Origin: an uncultured Alphaproteobacteria bacterium | GTDB lineage: Bacteria; Pseudomonadota; Alphaproteobacteria; HIMB59 | Assembly (NCBI GenBank): GCA_902555695.1 | Contig: CACDTV010000003.1 | Location: 1-64,000, forward strand | DNA length: 64,000 nt | Direction of reading: 5' to 3' | Part shown: one piece after another, positions 1 to 9,051 of the stretch | How positions within the stretch are numbered: position 1 is the first letter of the stretch | Layout: every line of letters starts with the position of its first letter | The notes under the pieces: generated by a model | The model's input: the letters and a program-made list of their open reading frames with translations, nothing else | The model's database searches: none | What the model was told of the DNA's origin: nothing | Position numbers and translations under genes: made by a program

Positions 1-2
1 TT

Positions 3-1022
3 ACAATACTTTCTATTTATTTCATCTATGAAGTGTCTTCTTTCTTTTTAAATTGGACAATATTCGAGGCTGATTTTGTTAATAATTTTAGAGGTGAAAA
101 AATAACAGACAGGACTTTCTGTTCAAAAAATATTGAACCTGGCCAACATGGGGCTTGCTGGGCAATTATTATAGTAAGATTTCATCAGTTTATTTATGGA
201 TTTTACCCTGTTGAGGAAGCTTGGAGAGTTAATTTAGTTTATGGCTTATTACCTTTTGCCTTAGTTGGAATATTTTTTGATAATTTACCTTTCAGAAAGT
301 ATTTTCTTTATTTTACTTTTTTATTTCCATTCATTGGGTATTTCCTTTTATATGGTGGGGCTGGTTTAGATGTTGTTGGAACTAGTAAATGGGGAGGACT
401 TCTTGTTACTTTATTTTTAGGAGTAACGGGCATTCTATTAGCATTTCCCTTAAGCATTATTTTGGCTTTAGGTCGAAGATCTAAAATGCCAGTAATAAAA
501 ACTATTTGTATAATTTTTATTGAATTTATTAGGGGTGTTCCTTTAATTACATTGCTATTTACAGCTAATGTAATGTTACCTCTCTTTTTACCAGAAGGTG
601 TCCGTCCTGATAATTTATTGAGGGCTTTGGTTGCTGTTACCTTATTTCAATCCGCATACATGGCAGAGGCAATAAGAGGAGGATTACAAGCCATACCCAA
701 AGGACAATTAGAAGCTGCTCAATCTCTAGGATTTACATATTGGCAAAGCACTAGAAAAATTATTCTTCCTCAAGCTTTAAAAATTTCAATTCCACCTATA
801 GTTAATACATGCATAGGTCTTTTTAAAGATACTTCACTTGTTTTAATTATTGGTTTATTTGATTTACTTGGTGTGGGAAGAGCGGCAGTTGCAGACATTG
901 ATTGGGCAAAATTACATTACGAGGTTTATGTTTTTATTTCTCTAGTTTTCTTTATATTCTGCTTTGGCATGTCGAGGTATAGTTTATATTTAGAAAAGAA
1001 ATTGAAGACGGATAATAGTTAA
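3..1022 (+). CDS. amino-acid ABC transporter permease (AapM/HisM-like), 5' end probably outside window
   Basis: Frame is open to the window edge ([15 protein letters not shown]...). C-terminal half has the permease EAA-type signature ([50 protein letters not shown]). The listed start at 33 is a GTG. Confidence 0.9.
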   Translation, partial: TILSIYFIYEVSSFFLNWTIFEADFVNNFRGEKITDRTFCSKNIEPGQHGACWAIIIVRFHQFIYGFYPVEEAWRVNLVYGLLPFALVGIFFDNLPFRKYFLYFTFLFPFIGYFLLYGGAGLDVVGTSKWGGLLVTLFLGVTGILLAFPLSIILALGRRSKMPVIKTICIIFIEFIRGVPLITLLFTANVMLPLFLPEGVRPDNLLRALVAVTLFQSAYMAEAIRGGLQAIPKGQLEAAQSLGFTYWQSTRKIILPQALKISIPPIVNTCIGLFKDTSLVLIIGLFDLLGVGRAAVADIDWAKLHYEVYVFISLVFFIFCFGMSRYSLYLEKKLKTDNS

Positions 1023-1023
1023 A

Positions 1024-1764
1024 ATGACAGAGCAAGTAATCCAGCTAGAAAAAGTCAATAAGTGGTATGATGACTTTCACGTTCTCAAAGATATTGATTT
1101 ATCTGTTGATAAAGGTCAAAAAATTGTGATTTGTGGTCCCAGTGGCTCCGGTAAATCAACTATGATCCGTTGTATTAATCGTCTTGAAGCACATCAAGAA
1201 GGTAAAATTGTAGTTCATGGAACTGAGCTTACTAATGACCTCAAAAATATTGATTTAATTAGAAAGAACGTTGGAATGGTTTTTCAACAGTTTAATCTTT
1301 TTCCTCACTTATCAGTTTTGGATAATATTTCTTTGGCTCCAATTTGGGTTAAAAAAATGCCTAAAAAAGAAGCTGAAGAAATCGCCATGTCATACTTGGA
1401 AAAGGTAAAAATTCCTGAACAAGCTGAAAAGTTTCCTGGGCAATTATCAGGTGGTCAGCAACAGCGTGTGGCTATTGCGAGATCTCTCGCGATGAACCCA
1501 GATATCATGTTATTTGATGAGCCTACCTCGGCTCTTGATCCTGAAATGATTAAAGAGGTTTTGGATGTGATGATACAATTAGCTGAAGAGGGTATGACTA
1601 TGTTAGTTGTTACTCATGAGATGGGATTTGCAAAAACTGTTGCTGATCAAATGATTTTTATGGATGAGGGAAGAATTGTTGAACAAGCATCCCCAGATGA
1701 ATTCTTTAATAACCCAAAAAGTGATCGAACTAAACTTTTCTTAAGTCAAATTCTTAATCATTAA
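1024..1764 (+). CDS. amino-acid ABC transporter ATP-binding protein
   Basis: Walker [10 protein letters not shown], signature [16 protein letters not shown], Walker [15 protein letters not shown]; directly follows the permease. Confidence 0.95.
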   Translation: MTEQVIQLEKVNKWYDDFHVLKDIDLSVDKGQKIVICGPSGSGKSTMIRCINRLEAHQEGKIVVHGTELTNDLKNIDLIRKNVGMVFQQFNLFPHLSVLDNISLAPIWVKKMPKKEAEEIAMSYLEKVKIPEQAEKFPGQLSGGQQQRVAIARSLAMNPDIMLFDEPTSALDPEMIKEVLDVMIQLAEEGMTMLVVTHEMGFAKTVADQMIFMDEGRIVEQASPDEFFNNPKSDRTKLFLSQILNH

Positions 1765-1775
1765 AAAAGTATAAG

Positions 1776-2402
1776 ATGAATGAAGTTGTAATGGCTTTAT
1801 TATCCGGATGGATAATATTTTATTTTGCTGTATTTTTGCCAGGACCTAACACGTTTTTTGTAGCATCTGTTGGAATTAGTGGACAGAAAAAACAAATTTG
1901 GGGTGCTGCAGTTGGTACCGCTATAGGTTCTTTTACTTGGTGCTTACTTGCTACAACAGGTATTTCTTTTCTAATTTCAAATTTAATGGGTTGGGGTTTT
2001 ATTGTTTTAAAGATCTTAGCTAGTCTTTATATGATTTATTTAGCATATCAAATTGGCAGCCAATACTTTAGCTCTGAAAATCAACTCATAAAACTATCCA
2101 ATGAAAGAAATTTTTTAAACAGTATGAAGAAAGCAATAATTGTTGCTTATACCAATCCCAAAGCTTTCGCATTTTGGTCTGCTCTAGCAACTTTACAATT
2201 CAGTGAAAACCTAAATTTTAGTATCGCTCTAATTTTTGCAACAGGTAGTTTTTTTATTTCAGCAATGAATTATTCAATTATCGGCCACTTTTTTGGTATA
2301 AAAAAGTTTTCAAATTACTTCAACAGACCTAAAAATATATTCAATTTAATATTTGCTGGACTTTTTATATTTGTAGCTATTGAAATTTGGGTGTTAGGCT
2401 AG
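1776..2402 (+). CDS. LysE/RhtB family translocator
   Basis: N-terminal FAVFLPGPNTFFVASVGISGQKKQIWGAAVGTAIGS, multiple TM segments. Confidence 0.85.
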   Translation: MNEVVMALLSGWIIFYFAVFLPGPNTFFVASVGISGQKKQIWGAAVGTAIGSFTWCLLATTGISFLISNLMGWGFIVLKILASLYMIYLAYQIGSQYFSSENQLIKLSNERNFLNSMKKAIIVAYTNPKAFAFWSALATLQFSENLNFSIALIFATGSFFISAMNYSIIGHFFGIKKFSNYFNRPKNIFNLIFAGLFIFVAIEIWVLG

Positions 2403-2404
2403 GC

Positions 2405-2428
2405 AAAAAGCCCTAGATAGGGCTTTTT
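2405..2428. terminator. intrinsic terminator hairpin, probably bidirectional
   Basis: AAAAAGCCCTA-GA-TAGGGCTTTTT, perfect 11-nt dyad, A-run on one side and T-run on the other, right after the LysE stop. Confidence 0.85.
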
Positions 2429-2591
2429 AAAATTTTCTAATAAATCTTCTATCTATCTCTTTTTGTCTTCTTTCAAGATCAATCATGTCGATAGCTTGAG
2501 ATAAATATACCTCTTCTTTGTATGACTTTGATTTTTGGTCATTTTTTCCATTAATAATTATTTTTCTAATAGATTTAAATAGATTGCTCAT
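2427..2591 (-). CDS. small DUF1127-like protein (54 aa), absent from ORF track
   Basis: Hand translation: MSNLFKSIRKIIINGKNDQKSKSYKEEVYLSQAIDMIDLERRQKEIDRRFIRKF*. The IDMIDLERRQKEIDRRF tail resembles DUF1127. Confidence 0.6.
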   Translation of the reverse strand: MSNLFKSIRKIIINGKNDQKSKSYKEEVYLSQAIDMIDLERRQKEIDRRFIRKF

Positions 2592-2770
2592 CAGGCAGCC
2601 TCTTTTAAGCTATTTGGAAATGACTGATTTCTTTGATACTCGGAGTAAGCCCATTGCCAATCAGAGCCATATTCAACCTTACAAAAATTTATAATACTGT
2701 CTTCTTTTTTAGTAAATAAAGATAACCAGAATTTTAAAGATCTTTCTGTAAATCCAAAAATTTTATTCAT
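2591..2770 (-). CDS. small hypothetical protein (59 aa), overlaps the DUF1127-like ORF start
   Basis: Hand translation: MNKIFGFTERSLKFWLSLFTKKEDSIINFCKVEYGSDWQWAYSEYQRNQSFPNSLKEAA*. TGATG-type overlap with the next ORF. Confidence 0.5.
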   Translation of the reverse strand: MNKIFGFTERSLKFWLSLFTKKEDSIINFCKVEYGSDWQWAYSEYQRNQSFPNSLKEAA

Positions 2771-2930
2771 AATTTTTTTTCCTTTCTTACATATATATAG
2801 TTTTAAAAAGAAGTTTTACTTTTGCTAAATATAGACAGCTGATGTCTATTTATGAGACTTCAAACAAATTCATTAAATATTTTTAATTTGCATGTAGTCT
2901 AAGTAACAAAAAAAATGATAAATTTATGAC

Positions 2931-4007
2931 ATGGATTATAAAATTTTTGATGGCCATAATGATGTATTATTTAGACTATTTTTAAAGAACAAACCTGACT
3001 CCTATCTTGATTTTATCGATGGAGATAATGAGGGACATTTAGATCTTCCTCGAATGAACCAAGCTAATTTTAAAGGAGGTTTATGCGCCATATATGTTCC
3101 TACCCCAGAACAAGATATCTCTGATTCTGATAAGTTGGTCAACTATAAAGATATGGAGCAAGATGAGTATTTATTACCACTTCCAAGGCCCGTAAACGTA
3201 AACGATGCATTACCAGTTGTTTTAAATCAATTGTCTATCCTTTCAAAAATTGAAAGAAACTCAAAAAATAAAGTTAAGATTTGTTTATCTGGCAAGGATT
3301 TGGAAACCTCGTTTAAACATGATGACCAATTATCTGTAGTGATGCATATAGAGGGCGCAGAATGTATAGATAAAAATTTTTATAATCTCGAAACTTTATT
3401 TCGAGCTGGTCTTAGATCAATTGGGCCAGTTTGGTCAAGACCTACTATTTTTGCAGAGGGCGTTCCCTTTGCTTTTCCAACTTCACCAGATATTGGAGAT
3501 GGTTTAACCGATATAGGAATAGAACTAATAAAAAATTGTAATTCACTAAATATGTTAATTGACACCTCTCATTTAAATGAAAAAGGCTTTTGGGATATAG
3601 CAAAATATTCAAATTCGCCCCTAGTAGCCACGCATAGCAATGCTCATCAGATTTGCCCACATTCTAGAAACCTTACAAATAAGCAATTAGATGCAATCAA
3701 AGAAACTCAAGGGATGGTTGGAGTTAACTTTGCCCCAGCTTTTTTAAGGAAAGATGGAAAAATGGTTTCTGATACAGATTTACAAATAATAGTTGATCAT
3801 TTTAAGTACCTTATTGACTATTTGGGAGATGATAAAGTTGGATTTGGCTCAGATTTTGACGGTGCAATGATGCCAAAAGATCTAGATAGTGTTTTAGGTA
3901 TGCATAAATTAATCGATCTATTAATTTCACAGGGTTTTAATGAAAACTTAATGATTAAAATTTCACATTTAAATTGGATTAATCTTTTAAAAAGAGTTCT
4001 AAATTAA
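2931..4007 (+). CDS. membrane dipeptidase (peptidase M19 family)
   Basis: FDGHNDVLFRL, HIEGAECI, LIDTSHLNEKGFWDIAKYSNSPLVATHSNAHQICPHSRNL, VGFGSDFDGA. Confidence 0.92.
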   Translation: MDYKIFDGHNDVLFRLFLKNKPDSYLDFIDGDNEGHLDLPRMNQANFKGGLCAIYVPTPEQDISDSDKLVNYKDMEQDEYLLPLPRPVNVNDALPVVLNQLSILSKIERNSKNKVKICLSGKDLETSFKHDDQLSVVMHIEGAECIDKNFYNLETLFRAGLRSIGPVWSRPTIFAEGVPFAFPTSPDIGDGLTDIGIELIKNCNSLNMLIDTSHLNEKGFWDIAKYSNSPLVATHSNAHQICPHSRNLTNKQLDAIKETQGMVGVNFAPAFLRKDGKMVSDTDLQIIVDHFKYLIDYLGDDKVGFGSDFDGAMMPKDLDSVLGMHKLIDLLISQGFNENLMIKISHLNWINLLKRVLN

Positions 4008-4051
4008 TAAATATTCAGTGAAGTGAAACTTTAGTATCAAAAAAATTCTGA

Positions 4052-4057
4052 TATAAT
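4052..4057 (+). promoter_or_regulatory. candidate -10 element (TATAAT) 6 nt before the 4064 ATG
   Basis: ctgaTATAATctttttATG; perfect -10 hexamer; weak -35. Confidence 0.45.
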
Positions 4058-4063
4058 CTTTTT

Positions 4064-4249
4064 ATGGGACTTCACTTTGACTATAAATCAAAAGCTGGTG
4101 AAAGAGCTATGGAGAAAGAGCGTAAGCGCCAAGAAAAACTTGCTGCTAAAAAGGCTAAAAGAGAAGCAAAAAGAGAAGCAGAAGAGTTAGCCGAATTAGA
4201 GCGCCTTACAGATCCAAATGCTCCAGCTGAGGGAAATCAGGAACAGTAA
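4064..4249 (+). CDS. small, highly charged Lys/Glu/Ala-rich protein, unknown function
   Basis: 61-aa ORF with a strong -10 immediately upstream; low-complexity charged helix KERKRQEKLAAKKAKREAKREAEELAELERL. Confidence 0.6.
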   Translation: MGLHFDYKSKAGERAMEKERKRQEKLAAKKAKREAKREAEELAELERLTDPNAPAEGNQEQ

Positions 4250-4296
4250 TCTGATTACCTTGAAATATATTAATTTTTTCGATCGCTAGTATCGAC

Positions 4297-5010
4297 TCAG
4301 ATTCTTTTTATCTTATAAATTTTTTGATCCTCTGTCATAGATCTGACTTGCCTTTTATACCATTCCTTAAAATCATTTGATGTGTCATCATAAAACATCA
4401 CTTTCTTTCGAATTAAGAAAATACCAATATCACTCTCTGGAATTCCAATGAAAGTCTGTCTTTCTGTGTGCATCACTTTTACACTTTCTTGCAAAGGTTC
4501 ATGCTCACATAAATAATAACCATAATGCTCTCCCCAAACATATCTTATAATAGGAGTTGTTGCTTCAATCATCATCTGAACATATTTATCCTCATTTTTT
4601 AAAAAATTTTTCATACCTGGTACAGGTTGATGGATTTGAGCAAAACTAAGACCAATTTTTTCTTTAGGCACCCAAACAGAGGGAAATGAAACATGTAAAG
4701 CTATAAGTTTGTTACATCTGTGAAAAATGGCTATATCCTCTTGAAGATTATAGCCAAGTTCTACAAAGTTATTAAAGTTAGAGTTTTTAGATGGGTATTC
4801 TTTTTTTAATATAGAATTTAACTTCTCGCATACAGCTATATCAATTTCTTTTGTAAAATAATCATCAATAAAAATATTTTCTTTACATTTTTTTTTCAAA
4901 CTTAAATATCTTTCTTCATGCTCATCATATTCAATAATTGGAAGGTCTTTTATTTTTTTTATTCCAGGAGCTACAGAATAAATAGGTCCATATGGTTCCC
5001 AGTCGATCAT
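4297..5010 (-). CDS. DUF3445 / heme-dependent oxidative N-demethylase-like protein
   Basis: ALHVSFPSVWVPKEKIGLSFAQIHQPVPG and HTERQTFIGIPESDIGIFLIRKKV resemble the DUF3445/HODM pattern. Confidence 0.7.
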   Translation of the reverse strand: MIDWEPYGPIYSVAPGIKKIKDLPIIEYDEHEERYLSLKKKCKENIFIDDYFTKEIDIAVCEKLNSILKKEYPSKNSNFNNFVELGYNLQEDIAIFHRCNKLIALHVSFPSVWVPKEKIGLSFAQIHQPVPGMKNFLKNEDKYVQMMIEATTPIIRYVWGEHYGYYLCEHEPLQESVKVMHTERQTFIGIPESDIGIFLIRKKVMFYDDTSNDFKEWYKRQVRSMTEDQKIYKIKRI

Positions 5011-5720
5011 TTTGTAAATAAAATCAATACTCCTATCAAAGTGATAGCAATAATAATAAGTTTTTTAAATAGGATTTCCGGTATTTGTTTATGTATAAAA
5101 TAACCCAGCCAAACACTTAACATAACTAAAAGAGCTATTGGATAGTATATTTTCACTATCTCTAAATAGCTTCCTCCCAAAAACATAAAAAATATTGCTC
5201 TCAAAGAGTTTATAATAAAAAAATATCCAGCCATAGTTGATCGCAACTCTTGTTTTGAGGAGAAATAATCTTTATACCCCATTAATACAAATGGTCCTCC
5301 AATAGTATAAATTCCTTGAATAAATCCACCTAGAATTACAAAAAAATTTTTCAAGAATTGAGGAAACCTGATATCAGGAAAGAATAAGTTGAAACATCCA
5401 TAAATAATTAAAATTATTGCAAATATTTTTATTAAAATATCTGATGCAAAATAACTGATAAAATATGTTCCAATTAATGCACCAGGAATTGTATAAATTA
5501 AAATTTTGATCAGATGATTTAAAGAGACATATTTGTATGATTGAATTAAAACAGCTAAACCGGAAGATAGCCCAACAATCATTGCAAGCTTTAACAAAGA
5601 ATTAAAGTCAAAGAAAAATCCACTAATTCCCAGAAAGATTATCGTACCACCAAAACCAAAAATACTTTCAATGGCGTATGCAAAACAAGCTATTAATGCA
5701 ATAGTTGAAAAATTTGGCAT
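5007..5720 (-). CDS. TauE/SafE family permease
   Basis: Repeated TM helices with FGFGGTIIFLG and GALIGTYF-type motifs and GGFIQGIYTIGGPFVLM. Confidence 0.8.
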   Translation of the reverse strand: MPNFSTIALIACFAYAIESIFGFGGTIIFLGISGFFFDFNSLLKLAMIVGLSSGLAVLIQSYKYVSLNHLIKILIYTIPGALIGTYFISYFASDILIKIFAIILIIYGCFNLFFPDIRFPQFLKNFFVILGGFIQGIYTIGGPFVLMGYKDYFSSKQELRSTMAGYFFIINSLRAIFFMFLGGSYLEIVKIYYPIALLVMLSVWLGYFIHKQIPEILFKKLIIIAITLIGVLILFTK

Positions 5721-5766
5721 TTAATTCTATTTAACAATTTAGAATGTTTTATGTTAAAAGTAATCT

Positions 5767-6348
5767 ATGTATTTAAAAGTAATATTTTCTTTTATTGTAA
5801 TATTATTTCTTAAAACGAATTTATTGTATGCCCTTTCTCAAGATATTTCTTTGACAATCATGGTTCGTTCTACATTGGGAACAGAATATATTCTAGCTAA
5901 AAGTATTTGCAAAGTATTGGACAGGGAACTTGAAATATCTCATAGTTATGGTGGCTCCAACACATTAGAATGCAATACACGCCTCGATGATAGCGTTGAT
6001 GAAATAATTAAAAAAATTGAACAAAATCAATTTCAATATGCAATTATTAAAAAATCAGATTTACTCAATCGTCCCTCTAATTTATCGCTTCGTTCAATTT
6101 TAAATTTTCCCGCAGATAATGATTATGTTTTTATTTCAAACCAGAATGTAGATCCTAATGTGATTAAGGATATAAACTTTGGAATTATGAATCATTTGCT
6201 TGAGTTTCGCTATCTTCATAAATCTTTTTTTGAATTTTCGGAAAATAATTTAATTGTTAAAGAAAAAATACCATTACACTTAGGGACTTTAAAATTTAGT
6301 GATGAGTGGAGTAGTGGTAAAAGAAGAAGGTTTACAGAGGTAGACTAA
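5767..6348 (+). CDS. secreted/periplasmic protein, possible short TAXI-like solute-binding protein
   Basis: N-terminal signal peptide-like segment, then LTIMVRSTLGTEYILAKSICKVL...EIIKKIEQNQFQYAIIKKSDLL; family assignment tentative. Confidence 0.4.
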   Translation: MYLKVIFSFIVILFLKTNLLYALSQDISLTIMVRSTLGTEYILAKSICKVLDRELEISHSYGGSNTLECNTRLDDSVDEIIKKIEQNQFQYAIIKKSDLLNRPSNLSLRSILNFPADNDYVFISNQNVDPNVIKDINFGIMNHLLEFRYLHKSFFEFSENNLIVKEKIPLHLGTLKFSDEWSSGKRRRFTEVD

Positions 6349-6421
6349 TTTTTACGAAACCATCAGTTACAACAAAAATAAATATTAAAGCAAAAAATAC
6401 TCCACCAACAAAAACTTTCAT
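6332..6421 (-). CDS. possible 29-aa single-TM microprotein
   Basis: Hand translation MKVFVGGVFFALIFIFVVTDGFVKISLPL*; 3' end overlaps the convergent 5767..6348 ORF. Confidence 0.3.
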   Translation of the reverse strand: MKVFVGGVFFALIFIFVVTDGFVKISLPL

Positions 6422-6479
6422 GACACAAACTTACTAAATAGATTTTAGGTGTAAAGTATATAAACTGTGCAAAATTGTC

Positions 6480-7091
6480 ATGAACGAGTTTATTTTTGGT
6501 TTTTCAACAGGTTTAAGTTTAATACTTGCTATAGGTGCACAAAATTTATTTGTTATAGAGCAAGGTATAAAAAAAAATAATATTTTTTTAGTAACTTCAA
6601 TATGTATAGTTGGTGATTTCTTATTGATTTTTTTTGGAATTTTCATATTTCACTTTATTAAAAATTTCATCAATGATCTGATCAATTTATTATTATCTAT
6701 AGGGCTTGTCCTCTTTCTTTTAAATTTTATATGGTCAAAAATAAAAACATTTAAACATGATATTGTACTTTCACAAAAACACACGCAAACATCAAAGTTA
6801 AAAATAGCCCTTCAGACACTTGCCTTTACTTTTTTAAATCCACACGTTTACTCAGACACTGTTTTTATTTTAGGAAATTTATCAAAAAATTTTCTAACTA
6901 TTTCTGACAAGATTTTATTTGGATTAGGTGCAAGTCTAGCGTCATTTATTTTTTTTTATTTTTTAGGCTATGGTGCTCAATCACTAAGATTATATTTTTT
7001 GAACAAACAAGTTTGGAAGTTAGTTAATATAATAATAATTCTTTATTTGCTTATACTTACCTTATCTATTATTTTCTTGGAAATAATTTGA
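6480..7091 (+). CDS. LysE family amino-acid exporter (ArgO-like)
   Basis: GFSTGLSLILAIGAQNLFVIEQGIKKNNIFLVTSICIVGDFLLI; ALQTLAFTFLNPHVYSDTVFILG. Confidence 0.85.
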   Translation: MNEFIFGFSTGLSLILAIGAQNLFVIEQGIKKNNIFLVTSICIVGDFLLIFFGIFIFHFIKNFINDLINLLLSIGLVLFLLNFIWSKIKTFKHDIVLSQKHTQTSKLKIALQTLAFTFLNPHVYSDTVFILGNLSKNFLTISDKILFGLGASLASFIFFYFLGYGAQSLRLYFLNKQVWKLVNIIIILYLLILTLSIIFLEII

Positions 7092-7136
7092 TTATTAATT
7101 TTTTATTTATAAATTATTTCATCAGCTGTCTGTAAG

Positions 7137-7168
7137 TTGCATAGTTGTTATGCAATCATAACACGTGT
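7137..7168. repeat. nested intergenic dyads
   Basis: TTGCATA-gttgt-TATGCAA (7137-7155), GTTATG-caat-CATAAC (7147-7162) and palindrome ACACGTGT (7161-7168). Confidence 0.6.
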
Positions 7169-7199
7169 TTTTTAAAATATTATATGTATAGATTTATTA

Positions 7200-7281
7200 G
7201 GAGCAGTTTTTAAAAGTTTCGATTAACTCCGTGTTGACATAGATACTTAGTTATTCCCTCCTAGTTATAACAAACTGCTCC
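7200..7281 (+). ncRNA. candidate structured leader/ncRNA upstream of the DUF2721 gene
   Basis: GGAGCAGTTT (7200-7209) is perfectly complementary to AAACTGCTCC (7272-7281); possible internal TAACT/AGTTA pairing (7224-7228/7249-7253). Confidence 0.3.
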
Positions 7282-7290
7282 ATTAATAGT

Positions 7291-7704
7291 ATGCCAAGCT
7301 TCACAACACTTTATCCAGCACTTTTGTTTCCAGCTATACCTTTAATGATGATATCGTTTGGTAATAGATATACTTCTCTTGCCTCATTAATCAGAAAGAT
7401 CCATGACACAATAATAACAAATAGACCAACTAGCAATGTGGTTCAACATCACTTAGATCAAATTAAAGTACTTACAACCCGTTTAACATTAGTTAGGTCA
7501 GTTCAAACCCTCTCTGGGATCAGCTTTTTGATGAATTTAATATCTATTTTTTTTAGCTATATCAAGATTTATGGCTTAGCCTTGAACTTTTTTGGTTTAG
7601 GGATATTGATATTTTCAATAGCTATAATGTTATTTATCTATGAGATACAATTATCTACTAAAGCTCTTAGTAAGCATTTGGAAGACCTGAAAGATTTTAG
7701 TTAA
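7291..7704 (+). CDS. DUF2721 family membrane protein
   Basis: LFPAIPLMMISFGNRYTSLASLIRKIHD...QIKVLTTRLTLVRSVQTL, DUF2721-like layout. Confidence 0.7.
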   Translation: MPSFTTLYPALLFPAIPLMMISFGNRYTSLASLIRKIHDTIITNRPTSNVVQHHLDQIKVLTTRLTLVRSVQTLSGISFLMNLISIFFSYIKIYGLALNFFGLGILIFSIAIMLFIYEIQLSTKALSKHLEDLKDFS

Positions 7705-9047
7705 TTTATTAAGATACCGGACTCTCTTTTAAATAAATATTTCATATGAAAAAAAACAAACACTGAGCCTAGTAAATTTGTAAAAAATATAGCCCACCAA
7801 ATACCAATTAGGCCTTTTTCAAGAGTCTCAGAAAATAAATAAATTACAAATGGGGGAAGAAATACCAATCTAATAAAAGTGTAGAACACATTTACAGAGG
7901 GTTTTCTTAAACCAGAAAGTACAGAATCACACCTATCAATAACTTGATATATAAAAGCCAAAAAAGCTACCATAAATAAGTAACTACCAGCAATAATTAT
8001 CACTTCACTGTCTCTTGAAAAAAAACTAGCAATCCTTTCACCAGCAAATATAAGAACTAATGCTCCAAAAATCATCATTGTCATAGATAACCTTAATGAA
8101 ATTAAAAAAGCTTCATAAATTCTATCAAAATTCTTCGAACCAAAATTTTGTCCTACCATACTTAATAAAGCACTACTAAATCCTATGGCAGGTAATAAAA
8201 TAATTTGCTCAATTCTTAAAGCTATACCATATGCTGCACTAGCTGAGGCACCATAACTTGTAACAAACTTTTGCATTATGAAGAAACCAACTGCAATCAT
8301 AAACATATTCATACTAGAGGGTATAGATTGTCTTAGAATTCTTAATACGAATTTAGTTTCTAGCCAAATATAATTGTAATTGAAATACTTAAACAAAGGA
8401 CTGCGAATAGCATAATAGCTTAAAAAGAAAAAATGGAATAGTTGAGATATGACTGTTGCAAGAGCTATGCCGAGAGTTCCCAATGCAGGAAAAGGACCAT
8501 AACCTAAAGATAAGAAAGGACTAAATATTAAATTAATAAAAAAGCTTATGATTAACGCATTTCTATTTTTTTTTGTATCTCCTTGTGCATATAAAAGAGA
8601 ATTAACGACAAAAGAAACAATAAAAATTGGAGCGCCAATTGAGAGTACTTTTATATACCTTAGACCATTGTTAAGAAAAATACCTTCTGCCCCAAAATAT
8701 AAAAATACAGGTCTAGATAATAGAAAGGTTGTAAACCCAATGGCTATAGAAATCAATAAAGTGATAACTAAAGCTTGGGTATGTATCTTAATTGCCTCAT
8801 TAAATTTTTTTTTGCCAATAGCTATTGAGACAAGAGCTGTGGTGCCTTGTCCAAAACCTACAGCGAAGGCCAATAAAATAAAATACAAGGGGTAAGATAT
8901 TGATAAGCCTGCTATAGCCTCTGTGCTTATGAGACCTGCATAAAAAGTATCTACTACATTGTACAGAGTATAAAATAAAAGACCTGTTCCTGCTGGAACA
9001 GCCATACCGATTAATTGTTTTTTTATATCCCCTTGGGTAAGATCCAT
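7701..9047 (-). CDS. MATE family efflux transporter
   Basis: 12-TM ORF; MAVPAGTGLLFYTLYNVVDTFYAGLISTEAIAGLSISYPLYF; FGQGTTALVSIAIGKKK. Confidence 0.92.
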   Translation of the reverse strand: MDLTQGDIKKQLIGMAVPAGTGLLFYTLYNVVDTFYAGLISTEAIAGLSISYPLYFILLAFAVGFGQGTTALVSIAIGKKKFNEAIKIHTQALVITLLISIAIGFTTFLLSRPVFLYFGAEGIFLNNGLRYIKVLSIGAPIFIVSFVVNSLLYAQGDTKKNRNALIISFFINLIFSPFLSLGYGPFPALGTLGIALATVISQLFHFFFLSYYAIRSPLFKYFNYNYIWLETKFVLRILRQSIPSSMNMFMIAVGFFIMQKFVTSYGASASAAYGIALRIEQIILLPAIGFSSALLSMVGQNFGSKNFDRIYEAFLISLRLSMTMMIFGALVLIFAGERIASFFSRDSEVIIIAGSYLFMVAFLAFIYQVIDRCDSVLSGLRKPSVNVFYTFIRLVFLPPFVIYLFSETLEKGLIGIWWAIFFTNLLGSVFVFFHMKYLFKRESGILIN

Positions 9048-9051
9048 AAAA

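Noticed and set aside
3380-3660. Antisense ORFs within the dipeptidase gene
   Set aside because: Overlap conserved M19 metal-site coding sequence; no motif of their own.
7200-7281. tRNA-like element (7-bp acceptor-like stem GGAGCAG/CTGCTCC, ~82 nt)
   Set aside because: No D-loop GG, no anticodon stem and no GTTCRA T-loop in the interior; kept only as a generic structured-RNA candidate.
8548-8895. 115-aa plus-strand ORF in MATE gene
   Set aside because: Antisense to TM-helix coding sequence, no RBS or family features.
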